Source: Aricia agestis | Taxonomy: Eukaryota; Arthropoda; Insecta; Lepidoptera; Lycaenidae | Direction of reading: 5' to 3' | Assembly (NCBI RefSeq): GCF_905147365.1 | Contig: NC_056406.1 | Coordinates: 5,902,501-5,966,500, forward strand | Length of the DNA stretch: 64,000 nucleotides | Part shown: piece by piece, positions 1 to 9,370 of the stretch | How positions within the stretch are numbered: the stretch's first letter is position 1 | How the letters are laid out: each line of letters starts with the position of its first letter | Translations under genes and position numbers: made by a program | The notes under the pieces: generated by a model | Told to the model about the DNA's origin: nothing | Database searches by the model: none | Seen by the model: only the letters and a program-made list of their open reading frames with translations

Positions 1-237
1 TAACAAATCAGAATAGGAGTTGGCCAGTAAGCAAAAATCAAGCCAATCAGTGTTAAGAATGTGCAATGTTACTTAGGCAAAATTGAAAAATGTAAACAGC
101 ATTATCTAATTATCCGTGTTTTCGCGAAATCCCTAGAACTTTCGCGAATATTCGATTTATCAAATAATCCTACGACATATACAAATCCACAGCATTCTCA
201 CGGCGAATATAGTTATATTAGCGGTATTAGCAATTCC

Positions 238-383
238 TTATGTGAGATACACGGCGATGTAGTCATCACAGGCGTCCAGAACAGCCTGCCTCAACATCTC
301 ATCCTTCGCCTGCAGAGCGCCCAAGTGCTTGGGAAGAAAAAGACACATGCGGTTTGTGTCGCCCCACGAGTAGTTGAGAGCGC
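238..383 (-). CDS. NSD: NSD-like gene, exon 7 (end of PWWP2, stop or onward splice)
   Basis: The acceptor is ACATTCCAG|GCGCT. It encodes ALNYSWGDTNRMCLFLPKH, which completes the PWWP barrel (compare FGSNDYxW in vertebrate NSD), and then an alpha-helical stretch (KDEMLRQAVLDACDDYI) like the PWWP C-terminal helix. It ends in TAA at 238-240. GCC|GTGTAT about 15 nt before the stop could serve as a donor if the gene continues to a SET domain. Confidence 0.75.
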
Positions 384-3300
384 CTGGAATGTTTAAATTT
401 TTATGTAATAGGCGAGACAAGCAAAAGCTTTGCTTTATATATAAAGCAATTTAATATTTAAATTCTGGTGTTGGTTTGTAGCTAATTCATTAACATCTAT
501 TTTTCATATCTACCTGAAATAATGAAAGTCAGATAATCCAAATTAGTACATTATTTGATTTCATAGCAATAATTCTACAAGTACCATACACACATAACTG
601 TAAGATTATTTAAAAGCAAGCAAAGCATCATTACAACAATAGGAGATAAATTAAGTTACCATAGTATTTGAGTGGCCACTGATGCGGTGAGTGTGAGCGA
701 GACAGCAGGCAGGACGGCAGCTCTCCCGGAGTCAGGATCCTGGCTGGCCACCACGGACACGAGCCAAGCTTGTGCCAGACTATATCGTCGTACCTGATAA
801 TAATCATTGGGTAATAAAATTTTAAATCTCACTTTCAGTATAAAGGATCAACCACCTATATCTTTAAAAAATTTTCTAAGTTGTAAGCATCATATAATAC
901 TACATACACAGGCTAACATTATATATTTTCGCATAATAATTATGAGCATGGATTCATACCCAACTTTTGGTCCCCACATGCAGCTTGGGCACAAATTATA
1001 ATTTTCTTTGTCACTATCTTTTTGCACCGTCTTGATTGTTCTAGTACTAGAGAGAATTTTCTGTATTAAAGTTGTCTTCTTATTTATCTTTTTTGGAGGG
1101 TTTTTTCGGTCTGAAAATGGATATCATAAGATTATGCTGAAGGCATGCAGTATATGATAGAAGCATGCAGTATCAAGTATGCACACAGATAATAACTGAA
1201 TTTTGAAATGAGTTAAACTAAATTACTGTTAAGTTCCCTCATCATCAACCAAGGAGTGTATAATTGACAAGTTATACCACTTCACAGCTATAACTCTATA
1301 GGCTCACTAATAATATGCTTGTCTTTGTGATGAGTTTCTATAAGTTTAAGTGGGCCGATCCCGGCGGCACTGCAATGCCGGGCCAACCCGTGACGGGAGT
1401 GGAGCGAGCCCCGAACATCCCGTCGTGGTACAAAAATCAGTTTAATATACTGGTCCCGCAGTGCGGGAACTTTCAGATATTAAGCTGAAAAGAACAGATA
1501 CTACACTTTGATCTTAGCCAAAAGGCCGAGAAGCGATAACCATGGAGTGGTTCGCGACGGTAGTCATTCTACGCGCCGCGTTTTCGATAGCGCGATGTAG
1601 AAAACGGTCGCCATATGAGAGTGACATCTAGCGATCGATTGAAGAAACGTAAAAATTTACACAGTAATTTGTAAATGTTAAACTAGATGTCTCTTTTTCG
1701 TGAACAGATTATTATTGTAAATGATGTAATAAAGCAATTTTTATTTTCGTGCCCACTGCCCAGTTATGCAAAAAACCTACGCATATTTTGCTTCTAGCTG
1801 TAATCAGATCAGGATTCTTGATAAGAGATTAGAGCACAATAATATGTAAAAGCTAGCTTATTGATAAAATTTGACTCCATAATACAGAATAATAAATTCA
1901 CAAATAATAATAATTATTAAAAGGCAACTTTTAACTTATCTCCTAATATAAAATAATCAAACACTTACGGATGATTGAGACAAGCCACTCTTTTCTACAT
2001 GCAATGTGGAAAGATGCAGGACAGTTGGTACACTCCCAAAGTTTCTCCTTATCACCACATACAAGGCACCATGGTGCATGGATGGTTATTGGGAGCTTTT
2101 CTATGGAATGTTTCTGAAAAAAAAAAACCATTAGTATATTTTGTTTATTATATTTTATATAGTATATTTTGTTTATTTGTTATATAGTATATTTTGTTTA
2201 TTTGTGATGTACCTACCTAGTTGTTATTTCAATAAATTGTTTGTTTTATATATTTTATGTTTCTTTTATTTTTATCCTACAACTTATTACACTTTTTTTT
2301 ATTTTTTCTTAAATATTACTATGTCGGAGAATAAGAAATATTTTTAATTTATAAATAATTACTTCCGCAATAGTTTTTGTTGGATAGCCGATAGTCAATT
2401 GATATTTGGACAGTCAGTTGATGGATAGTCAGTTGATACGTCATAGACGAACACGCCTCTCTCCCACTCGGTTCTCTTCTCCTTCTATCCCCACAACTTT
2501 ATGAAAAGGGGATGACTTATTATCGACAGATCAGAAGTTGTCTGATTTTGGGCATGGCAAGACGTTGCTTCAGAGCAACAGTCTTTAGAATAACTTGTAA
2601 ATATATCTGGTAATTTGTTTTATGTTTATAATAATAAATAATAAATTAATAATGATAATAATTAATTTATGATAATGATGCTTAATGAAGTATATTATAC
2701 ATATTTTGTTTATTTGTGATGTACCTAGTTGTTATTTCAATAAATTGTTTGTTTTATATATTTTATGTTTCTTTTATTTTTTCCTACAACTATTCTTTTT
2801 TGTCCACTTGCACTATTCTGCATTATTAAATCTCTTTAATTTTTTGCATACTTATAATATTATGAAGGAGAACTGAAAAAGCATCATGTTATTTTGATAA
2901 ATCATAAATTATTATTATCAACCCAGCTCTGTGTATGTCAGCCTGACAATAGATCATAAATTACCAGGTATTATCTGGTAAATTACTAGTGGAAATATTA
3001 TAAATTTTACAGCAAAAGTTCCAGGCAACAATAAGAACTTTTCACTATGCTTAGTAAGAAAGTAAAGGTAATTTTTTTTTAAATAAAATTACTGCAAATT
3101 AAACTTACAGTGCTCTCAGAGGAATCCTTAATTTCTGGCTGCTTGTAAAGAAAATTGTACCTCCAACACTGTCTCAGAAAGTTGTCGATTTCCTTATCAG
3201 ATACTATATTCTCTATGACCATATAAAATTTGTCCTCCGTACTTGCATCAACATTACGCAAATAATACAAGGAGTCATCATTAATATCAACATTACGACA

Positions 3301-4798
3301 GAAGTTAAAATAGAACTCATCAAATAATTGTTCTTTTCCTCGTCTGAGGAACTCATTGAAAGCATTCTCATACTTCCCTTGTTTCTTTGGCATGTGGCGG
3401 ATTTCTAATGAAACATTCAGATCTGCTTCTTTTGATTTCAATGGCTTCACATTTATGGGTAACACATAATCTTCTTTAATTTTTCTCTGAAATCATCACA
3501 TAAGAAGTTACTTTAGTAAGAGAAGTTCTAATAATTACCTAACTAAACACTTGACTAAGTAGTAGTACAGGGGTCACTGATTAGTTTCGCTCGGGGTCCA
3601 CACATGATCTTCGTGATCCACACATAAAAAAATAAAGGTGATTGTAAGGAATTTAAATAGGTATTTATTTACATATCAATAAGAAAAGTGTCAATTTTAT
3701 CTCTCTGGTATTTGGGAGGAAAATTGGTGCAAGCTACCAGTATTAAATCCTGGAGATATTCATCAATCATCAGTAAATCAAGACCGACATTTATTTTGAA
3801 CGAAGTTCATCTTTGAAAATGTTTAGTCCATTCACAATGGGTCGGCGGTCCAGATGCGGATCGCGGACCGCCATTTGGTGACCCCTGTAGTAGTAGTTAG
3901 AAGTTAGAATTCATTATCGTTAGAATTTAGAATTAACAGAGTAGTTAGAATTTATTATTGTTACTATTTTTATTTTAAATGTTTTTAAGCAGGCATTACA
4001 GAACAAACACATAACATTGTACCATTTATTACCAACACATAATCATCATATAAATACCTTTTTAGGAGTAGGTTTTTCACCTTTTTCCTGTTTTAGCGGG
4101 GATTTTTTCACGGATGATCCATAGAAAGGTCTAGACCTCTCAGCTAGAAACATACATGTGTATGGTAACCACATCTTACATCCTGAGCGAATAATTTCCA
4201 CATAATAGCAAAGCTCTTTCGTGATATTTATGCCATCTTCATCAGGAGCTATTCCTAAAACTATAAAATGTATAAACTTAAAATGTATAAACTATTAGCA
4301 AAGACACAAGAAGACTACTTGGCACATCACATAATAGTTGCAGGTCAAGCACCATTTTGGACCTTCCTGCCTCAGTAATAAGATCGAAACGTCGAAGTGA
4401 AAAGATAAGAGGATGCATTGGAATTTTCACCAGCAGATAATAATTATAAATGATAAATGCTTCTGATACTGCCTAATGCCTATGATGGCTTGTGTCAGTT
4501 CATACTGTGTAATACTGCTTATTGAAGTCTTTATAAGCGGCATAAGCCCTAAGACTAATATTACAGTGGCAATATTATAACAGTATAAATATATTCTGGT
4601 CTCTAGTAGAGAGTAGCATTTTCCAGGGAAAGGGAAAAAATATCATGAATAAATTATAATTAAGTATTTACAGTACCTACCTTTATCGCCGTAAAACAAC
4701 CCTTTTTCGCTATTCACCACTCGTACTTTTGCGTAAACTTTCTTGCAAATTCTAGCTAAAGCTATATCACCCAGCTTCCAATGATACACAGGCGTCAT
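238..4798 (-). CDS. NSD: NSD/Mes-4-like PWWP-PHD-PWWP protein (H3K36 methyltransferase family), possibly partial
   Basis: Seven exons (4798-4681, 4260-4058, 3486-3109, 2113-1969, 1110-960, 793-660, 383-238) join with GT-AG junctions and matching phases into 424 residues. Residues 1-107 form a diverged PWWP-like module (KVYAKVRVV, CYYVEIIRSGCKMWLPYT). Residues 249-325 form a PHD finger with ligands C249/C252, C261/C264, H269/C272 and C322/C325. Residues 333-400 form a second PWWP domain with the literal tetrapeptide in DDIVWHKLGSCPWWP. PWWP1, PHD, PWWP2 is the order in NSD1-3 and Drosophila Mes-4, nuclear chromatin proteins that place H3K36 methylation through a SET domain following PWWP2. The start is supported by an in-frame TAG 15 nt upstream and an A-rich context (CCAAAAATGA). 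No SET domain is reached: the frame stops with TAA at 238-240, and no AATAAA was seen below it on this strand. A weak donor inside the last exon could instead lead to SET exons beyond the window. Family assignment is firm; the gene end is not. Confidence 0.85.
660..793 (-). CDS. NSD: NSD-like gene, exon 6 (PWWP2 core)
   Basis: The acceptor is TTATCAG|GTACG and the donor TACTATG|GTAACT. It encodes YDDIVWHKLGSCPWWPARIL and continues to LKYYG, the N-terminal strands of a canonical PWWP domain. It was too short for a simple ORF scan. Confidence 0.9.
960..1110 (-). CDS. NSD: NSD-like gene, exon 5 (PHD finger, last ligands)
   Basis: The acceptor is CATTTTCAG|ACCG and the donor GTTGG|GTATGA. A Lys-rich insert comes before NLCPSCMWGPKVG, which supplies the final C-x2-C pair. 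The stretch from the sixth to the seventh ligand is 49 residues, long for a PHD finger. Phase 1 in and phase 2 out fit both neighbours. Confidence 0.85.
1351..1537 (-). ncRNA. U2: U2 spliceosomal snRNA
   Basis: The complete 187-nt U2 sequence reads on the minus strand from ATCGCTTCTCGGCC. It contains the branch-site recognition segment GTGTAGTATCTG, stem-loop IIa, the Sm site GATTTTTG, and 3' stem-loops III and IV ending GGATCGGCCCA, with no visible disruption. U2 pairs with the intron branch point in the spliceosome. The gene lies inside the intron between exons 4 and 5 of the NSD-like gene, on the same strand. The upstream proximal element (expected near 1580-1600) could not be matched to a known lepidopteran consensus. 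Confidence 0.97.
1969..2113 (-). CDS. NSD: NSD-like gene, exon 4 (PHD finger, first half)
   Basis: The acceptor is a long T tract ending TTTCAG|AAACAT and the donor ATCATCC|GTAAGT. It carries the first six zinc ligands (PWCLVCGDKEKLWECTNCPA, then FHIAC), matching the PHD finger that precedes PWWP2 in NSD proteins. It leaves phase 1. Confidence 0.9.
2190..2800. repeat. Direct repeat pair in NSD intron 3 (about 100 bp, 500 bp apart)
   Basis: The segments at 2196-2290 and 2702-2795 share GTTTATTTGTGATGTACCT, TTGTTATTTCAATAAATTG and TTTATGTTTCTTTTATTTTT with few differences. The sequence between is AT-rich and includes a short GATAGTCAGTTGAT duplication. No coding signal was seen. Confidence 0.7.
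3109..3486 (-). CDS. NSD: NSD-like gene, exon 3 (linker)
   Basis: The acceptor is GATTTCAG|AGAAAA and the donor GAGCACT|GTAAGT. It is 126 codons, phase 0 to 0. It encodes a charged linker with no domain I recognise, rich in Asn, Asp, Phe and Tyr. Confidence 0.85.
3568..3887. mobile_element. hAT-type MITE with 8-bp target-site duplication
   Basis: It begins CAGGGGTCACTG and ends TTGGTGACCCCTG. Both flanks are tagtagta (3560-3567 and 3888-3895), a perfect 8-bp duplication, which is the hallmark of hAT elements. It lies in intron 2 of the NSD-like gene and has no coding capacity. A second copy is at 40928-41134. Confidence 0.88.
4058..4260 (-). CDS. NSD: NSD-like gene, exon 2 (rest of PWWP1)
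   Basis: The acceptor is TTTTATAG|TTTTAGG and the donor AAAAAG|GTATTT. It encodes residues 40-107, including YYVEIIRSGCKMWLPYTC, which resembles the beta-barrel end of a PWWP domain, followed by a Lys-rich stretch. It ends in phase 0. Confidence 0.85.
4681..4798 (-). CDS. NSD: NSD-like gene, exon 1 (start of PWWP1)
   Basis: Encodes residues 1-39 plus one base, beginning MTPVYHWKLGDIALARI. The donor is AAAG|GTAGGTAC. The leftover G joins TT of exon 2 to make a Val codon. The region upstream to about 5.0 kb is presumed 5' UTR or promoter; I see no TATA box there. Confidence 0.85.
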
Positions 4799-5619
4799 TT
4801 TTGGCAAACTGCTCTAAAATTATAACACCCGTCTTTTTTGTCAGGGGTAATAATATTTCTTTTAGATTTATTGAATGTCTAAATAACAAAATTAGTGTAA
4901 AAAATATCCAAAAGCATATAATTTTTTTATAAGCCGTCCATTTTCCAAATTCCACTTTGCTCTTGTTGCTGTCTTGACTCTTGAGTGTTGACTTTCAATT
5001 AAAATAAATTTAATAAAGGTTACAAAATATGATTTTTATCTTCTGAAAATTGTTTACAAAATATAAATTATTGTCACAATATTTTATGCCTAATTAGTAC
5101 CTGTGTACCTAATACCTCATAGAAAAATTTCCGGAACTTTGTCAAAGTAAATCAGTCACTATATTCTATTATTTCGCTTTTATTTTCATAGATGGCGCTA
5201 CTACACTTCAAAAGTGACATCTAGTGTTCAGTAGCCTAACTTTCAAATTTTCCTAGATTTAATTATAACCCAAGAGCCAGCCGCTAGCGACAGCCAGACT
5301 TTCGTTTTTTATAAAAGCTGAAAACCTGTTAATGAACCCTTATCCCTATAGAGGTAAGAACGACCAGCAACTTTTTTCGGGTGTGGTTACAAGAATGATT
5401 ATGATAGCTTATTTTATGGTAGGGTAAAACGACTGGACTTTAAAAACAGTCAGTTTTAAAGCAACCTTAATAAATAGTGTTTTTGTGCTCTGTCCAATGA
5501 CTAGTACTGTCCAATCGCTAGTCATTTTCACCCTATCAATGTAATTTGAAATGGAAAGCTTTTCCGAATTTCTTTAGTAAGTAGGTATAGAACATTTTTA
5601 CCTAAGAATACTTTTTTTG

Positions 5620-5770
5620 TGTCTTGTTGCGATATGAGGACGCATGGCGTTCTTTTTGTGTCTTGTTGCGATATGAGGCCGCATAGCGTTCTTTTTGTGT
5701 CTTGTTGCGATATGAGGCCGCATGGCGTTTTTTTTGTGCCTTGTTGCGATATGAGGCTGCATGGCGTTCT
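5620..5770. repeat. 39-bp minisatellite, about 4 units
   Basis: CTTGTTGCGATATGAGG recurs at 5623, 5662, 5701 and 5740, exactly 39 bp apart, inside a unit that also carries GCATGGCG. Because 39 is a multiple of three it produces a short repetitive ORF (LRYEAAWR), which I do not consider a gene. Confidence 0.9.
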
Positions 5771-6028
5771 TTTTTTTTGAAGTACTTAATATTTTTTATG
5801 TCGTCTAACTTAACGGAAACCCCTGCATGGTTTAATCGATTTCTAGCAGCCTGGACCCAGGTTGTCCTCCTGGAAGCCTTTTACTGGTCGTATTACTTTA
5901 ATATTATTAGGTTGATTTCATGATTTGACCAGAGTATTCAGGTTTTGGACTGGCTAACATGGGTACCGCCTACCTGACATTAACTCTGTTTAGTGTGACT
6001 AGAACTGATTTTCCTGTCACACTGTCCG

Positions 6029-6087
6029 ACTCGCACTTGGCCGATTTTTGAAACGGCCAGCGTTTCAAAAATCGGCCAAGTGCGAGT
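6029..6087. repeat. Perfect 27-bp inverted repeat, 5-nt loop
   Basis: ACTCGCACTTGGCCGATTTT at 6029 is mirrored to 6087 around GCCAG with no mismatch in 27 bp. The sequence is the head of the GGCCAAGTGCGAGT repeat family, so this is a head-to-head junction of two repeat 5' ends. Confidence 0.95.
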
Positions 6088-6527
6088 TGGACTAGTGCAC
6101 GAAGGGTTCCGTACCAGTATAGAGCGAAAGTAGACAAAAAAAAATTGTTTTTTGTATGGGAGCTCCCCTTAAATATTTACTTTATTTTAATTTTATTATT
6201 AATTATTAAAGTACAAATATAATTAAAGATTTTTGTGAAAATTTAAAGTCCCTAGCTGTTATCATTATTGAATACGACCAAAAAAGGCCAAAAAAATCAC
6301 GTTTCTTGTATGTGAGCCCCCCTTAAATATTAACTTTATTTTAATTTTAGTATTTGTTGTTATAGCGGCAACAGATGTATACAATTTGTGAAAATTTCAG
6401 AAGTCTAGCTATAGCGGTTCTTGAGTTACAGCCTGGAGACAGACAAACAGACAGACAGACAGACGGACAGACAACGAAGTCTTAGTAATAGGGTCCCGTT
6501 TTTACCCTTTGGGTACGGAACCCTAAA
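6072..6527 (+). repeat. Interspersed repeat, GGCCAAGTGCGAGT family
   Basis: Head GGCCAAGTGCGAGTTGGAC and GGGTTCCGTACC; tail CAGACAGACGG arrays, then TTTGGGTACGGAACCCTAA. Related copies are at 23467-24170, 45227-45746, 44910-44951 (head only), 48405-48910 and 55555-55795. The class is unassigned; no coding capacity. Confidence 0.8.
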
Positions 6528-6614
6528 AACGCTTCCTACAATTTCATACACCTTGGGCCATCACCGCCGTCGGTGCGCGTGCAGTTAGCTGTAAGCGTGA
6601 CAGGAAAATCAGCC

Positions 6615-6795
6615 TAAGGGTGGCCATACACGGGACAATAAATATCGTAACGATTTATCTCCTCAATGTTAAAATCGAACGACAAATTGTACGTGTGTAG
6701 CAATGTCGCAAACGATTTTACGTTCAAAAGATCGATTGGACGATTTTCTTGACGATCGATCGAAACGACAAATTACCCCGTGTATGGGCACCTTA
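6615..6795. mobile_element. MITE with TIR AAGGGTGGCCATACACGGG
   Basis: The left end AAGGGTGGCCATACACGGG is matched by CCCCGTGTATGGGCACCTT on the right, with inverted GATCGAT-rich interior sequence. It is about 180 bp, non-coding. A target-site duplication is not clear. Confidence 0.75.
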
Positions 6796-6976
6796 AGGAC
6801 AACAAAGCCTTGAGAGATTTTCCGTTGAAGGAACAATATGGGGCCTTGGGTAAGTATACGATACGGCATACCGCAGCAAGGCAATAAAAAGTCGTTTAAG
6901 CTTAAAATATGTTACGAGTACATAGGTACTAGAACCTAACAATACCGGGGTAATTGGAATTAAACATTTTTATCCT

Positions 6977-7793
6977 TTTTAGGGTTCCGTAGTCAACAAG
7001 GAACCCTTATAGTTTTAGTCTGTCCGTCCTTCTGTCTGTCTGTCCGTCTGTCCGTCTGTCCGTCTGTCCGTCTATCCGTCTATCCATCTATCCGTCCGTC
7101 CGTCCGTCTGTCTGTCCGCGGTTTTGCTCAGAGACTATGGCAGGTATTACACGCATCAATATTATCACGATTCTGTGATAATATTGATGGTGTAATAGGC
7201 CGAATCGCAGTATCACATACCACAGTACACGTGTGAATCGCGTGATAACCTGCCTATAGGACCTACAAAGCTGTAATTTGGCATGAATGCACATATTAAT
7301 GATGCCGACAAAATGGTAGGTACGTGAAATCTAAAAAAACATTTTTTAATGGTACCTTCCCTACACATCTAGCGGGGGTGAATATTTTTTTTCGCGTCCA
7401 CCCCTTGGTGTGGGATGTCGTTGGATAGGTTTTTTAAAAATATAATGAGTATTCATCGATCATTTTCCGATTTAGGGATCCGTTTGTGAAATATTAAGTT
7501 TTAAAGTGGAAAAAATCGTTAGAGTCCAGTGTCCCCCCTTCTACCAACTAAACGGTTGCTTCTGGAAATGTGAAAAAATTTACGGGAGTAGGAAATATGC
7601 TGAATTTAAAAGGAAAACTATCACGGCTAAGAAGACTTCATAAGTTTTTGAGTTATAGTCGATCAACTAAAAAAATGTATTCGGAGAAGTATAAAGGAAC
7701 TTTTCGTTCAAATTCCTTTGAACGGAACTGAGATGATGTACATTCATTGACCATACAAAAATTATCAAAAACTAGTGGTACTACGGAACCCTA
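6977..7793 (+). repeat. Interspersed repeat, TTTTAGGGTTCCGTAG family, with TCCG-rich array
   Basis: It starts TTTTTAGGGTTCCGTAGTC and ends CTACGGAACCCTATG. It holds a (GTCTGTCC)/(GTCC) array at about 7021-7113 and a nested foldback at 7139-7254. Relatives are at 23545-23775 and, inverted, 45840-46075. Confidence 0.7.
7139..7254. mobile_element. Foldback MITE nested in a repeat
   Basis: Outer ends are GGCAGGTATTACAC and GTGATAACCTGCC. Inside is a perfect 14-bp palindrome ATCAATATTATCAC / GTGATAATATTGAT with a 6-nt loop. Confidence 0.65.
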
Positions 7794-8142
7794 TGTGAGT
7801 TTTGAGTCGCAGAATTTCGGTCGCGTAAATATCTTTTAATACAAATCATGACTCACAAAATTATTAGGTACACTCGTGTGAATCAAAGGATTTTGTATGA
7901 AACTGAATGCAGCAGAATTTCTGCCAGCCGAAATTCTGCGACTCACGAGTCACAACTCACAAATTACGCTCGTTTGGCTTCACCCTAATAGGGTCCCGTT
8001 TTTAACCCTTTGGGTACGGAACTTTAAAAATAATTTTGTTACGAAGTCTAGGGTAGAGTACCAGAGCAACTGCTAGTCCATGTGGAGGGCAAGCGGAGGA
8101 ACAGCTCAGACTCTTCGTTATGTAAACGCTGGAAAAGAGGAG

Positions 8143-8171
8143 ATAATAATAATAATTATTATTATTATTAT
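8143..8171. repeat. (ATT)n microsatellite
   Basis: A run of TAATAATAATAATTATTATTATTATTAT.. type repeats; low complexity. Confidence 0.8.
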
Positions 8172-8304
8172 AGTAATAATTTATACTTAATATTAAGGAC
8201 CAAAACGTAACGTAACATAACGTAAGTAACGTCTTCATAACAAGTATGTATATTGGATACTGGTTTCTAAAATCTACTCTTAATATTCGAATAAAAGTAC
8301 CTAC

Positions 8305-8590
8305 TAAGTTATTTTTTTTTTTATTAAATTTTTTATTAAATAAGGGGGCAAATGAGCAAACGGGTCACCTGATGGTAAGCAACTACCGTCGCCCATGGAC
8401 ACTCGCAACATCAGAAGAGCTGCAGGTGCGTTGCCGGCCTTTTAAGAGGGAATACGCTCTTTTCTTGAAGGTTGGCAGGTCGTATCGGTCCGGAAAAACT
8501 GTTGGAGACAGTTCATTCCAGAGTTTTACAGTGCGCGGCAGAAATTCCTTATTAGTTATTACATACTTACACAATTTAAATCAAGTACCT
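8305..8590 (-). pseudogene. 3' end of a CR1/Jockey-group LINE (RT C-terminus plus 3' tail)
   Basis: On the minus strand 8574-8383 reads a typical lepidopteran LINE C-terminus: LPRTVKLWNELSPTVFP, then LPTFKKRAYSLLKGRQR, ending SVHGRR followed by a stop. The 3' UTR CATCAGGTGACCCGTTTGCT leads to an A-rich tail at 8305-8340. No reverse transcriptase core is attached, so this is a 5'-truncated insertion, normal for LINEs. The 3' part is the same sequence as the tails of the SINEs at 16110 and 41542. Confidence 0.8.
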
Positions 8591-8719
8591 ACCAACTAAC
8601 GAAAAAAACTTACTGCCCAGTGCTCACAAAAATCTTGTTCCATTTTCGAATATCTCTACAATCGATGGTAAAGAAATCAGAGGCGGTCACAGCCTCGCGT
8701 AACCCGCTTATGTAAGAGA

Positions 8720-8790
8720 TCCCGTGCTCTGATTGGCAGAGAGCGAGGTGGGCGGGGCGAGCGGGCCCAGCATCCAATGATCTTGCGAGA
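8720..8790. promoter_or_regulatory. GC-rich patch with CCAAT and GC boxes (candidate promoter)
   Basis: ATTGG at 8732-8736, GGGCGGGGC at 8750-8758 and CCAAT at 8774-8778 lie within 50 bp in a GC-rich patch unlike its surroundings. These match NF-Y and Sp1/KLF sites. No gene start is evident next to it, so promoter function is an inference. Confidence 0.3.
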
Positions 8791-9038
8791 TGGGGGACCG
8801 GTCTGTAGGTATTTAGCGACAATCTATTATCAATTGACACTTAAGCGCTTGTTGTGGTTTGATTTGAGATAATTGATGATAATAACGTATTCAGTTGTAT
8901 CTCTTTAACGTTGATCAAGACGATGTGAATTATAGAATGATCAGTAGAGTACTAATAAGTTTACGTGTATTACAAATGAAGCATTGGGTGCATATTTAAT
9001 TGTCATTAGGATTTTACTATAATATATTACTGCAATGT

Positions 9039-9165
9039 TTCACGCTAGACAGTAGCACCAGCACAGACAGTAAGCAAAAAGTTTTGTTCGATTGTGCAAC
9101 ATGTCGGATTTTGGTTATTCGCTGTATGAGGTAGTAGCGCCCTTTGCCCCGCCCTTTGCGTAATT
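9039..9165 (+). repeat. Interspersed repeat, CACCAGCACAGACAG family
   Basis: Contains GCACCAGCACAGACAGTAA, TTTTGTTCGA and GTAGCGCCCTTTGC, shared with 16568-17370 (interrupted), 39736-39900, 40508-40665 and, inverted, about 41450-41950. Confidence 0.75.
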
Positions 9166-9370
9166 ATTCCTACGCGTACAAAATACGGACGGAACGCGTC
9201 GGAATAGTGTGTCATCACTCATCGGTAATTTAAAATACATTGCAGGCGGAATCATGCGGAATTTACGCCGCGTAACTTCGGCCTAGTGTGTTTAGACACT
9301 TATGTATCATCGCGTCGTATAGGACTTCCAGCTTTACCTAAATGTTATTGTCAATAAAATAATTCTTGGC

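Noticed and set aside
4767..4955. 62-codon minus-strand ORF upstream of the NSD-like start
   Set aside because: Out of frame with the gene and overlapping its first exon; its hydrophobic stretch comes from AT-rich sequence. At most an upstream ORF.
9127..9137. TGAGGTAGTAG, identical to the let-7 seed region
   Set aside because: It lies in the CACCAGCACAGAC repeat; other copies read ATGACGTAGCGCC here, and there is no pairing arm for a miRNA hairpin.
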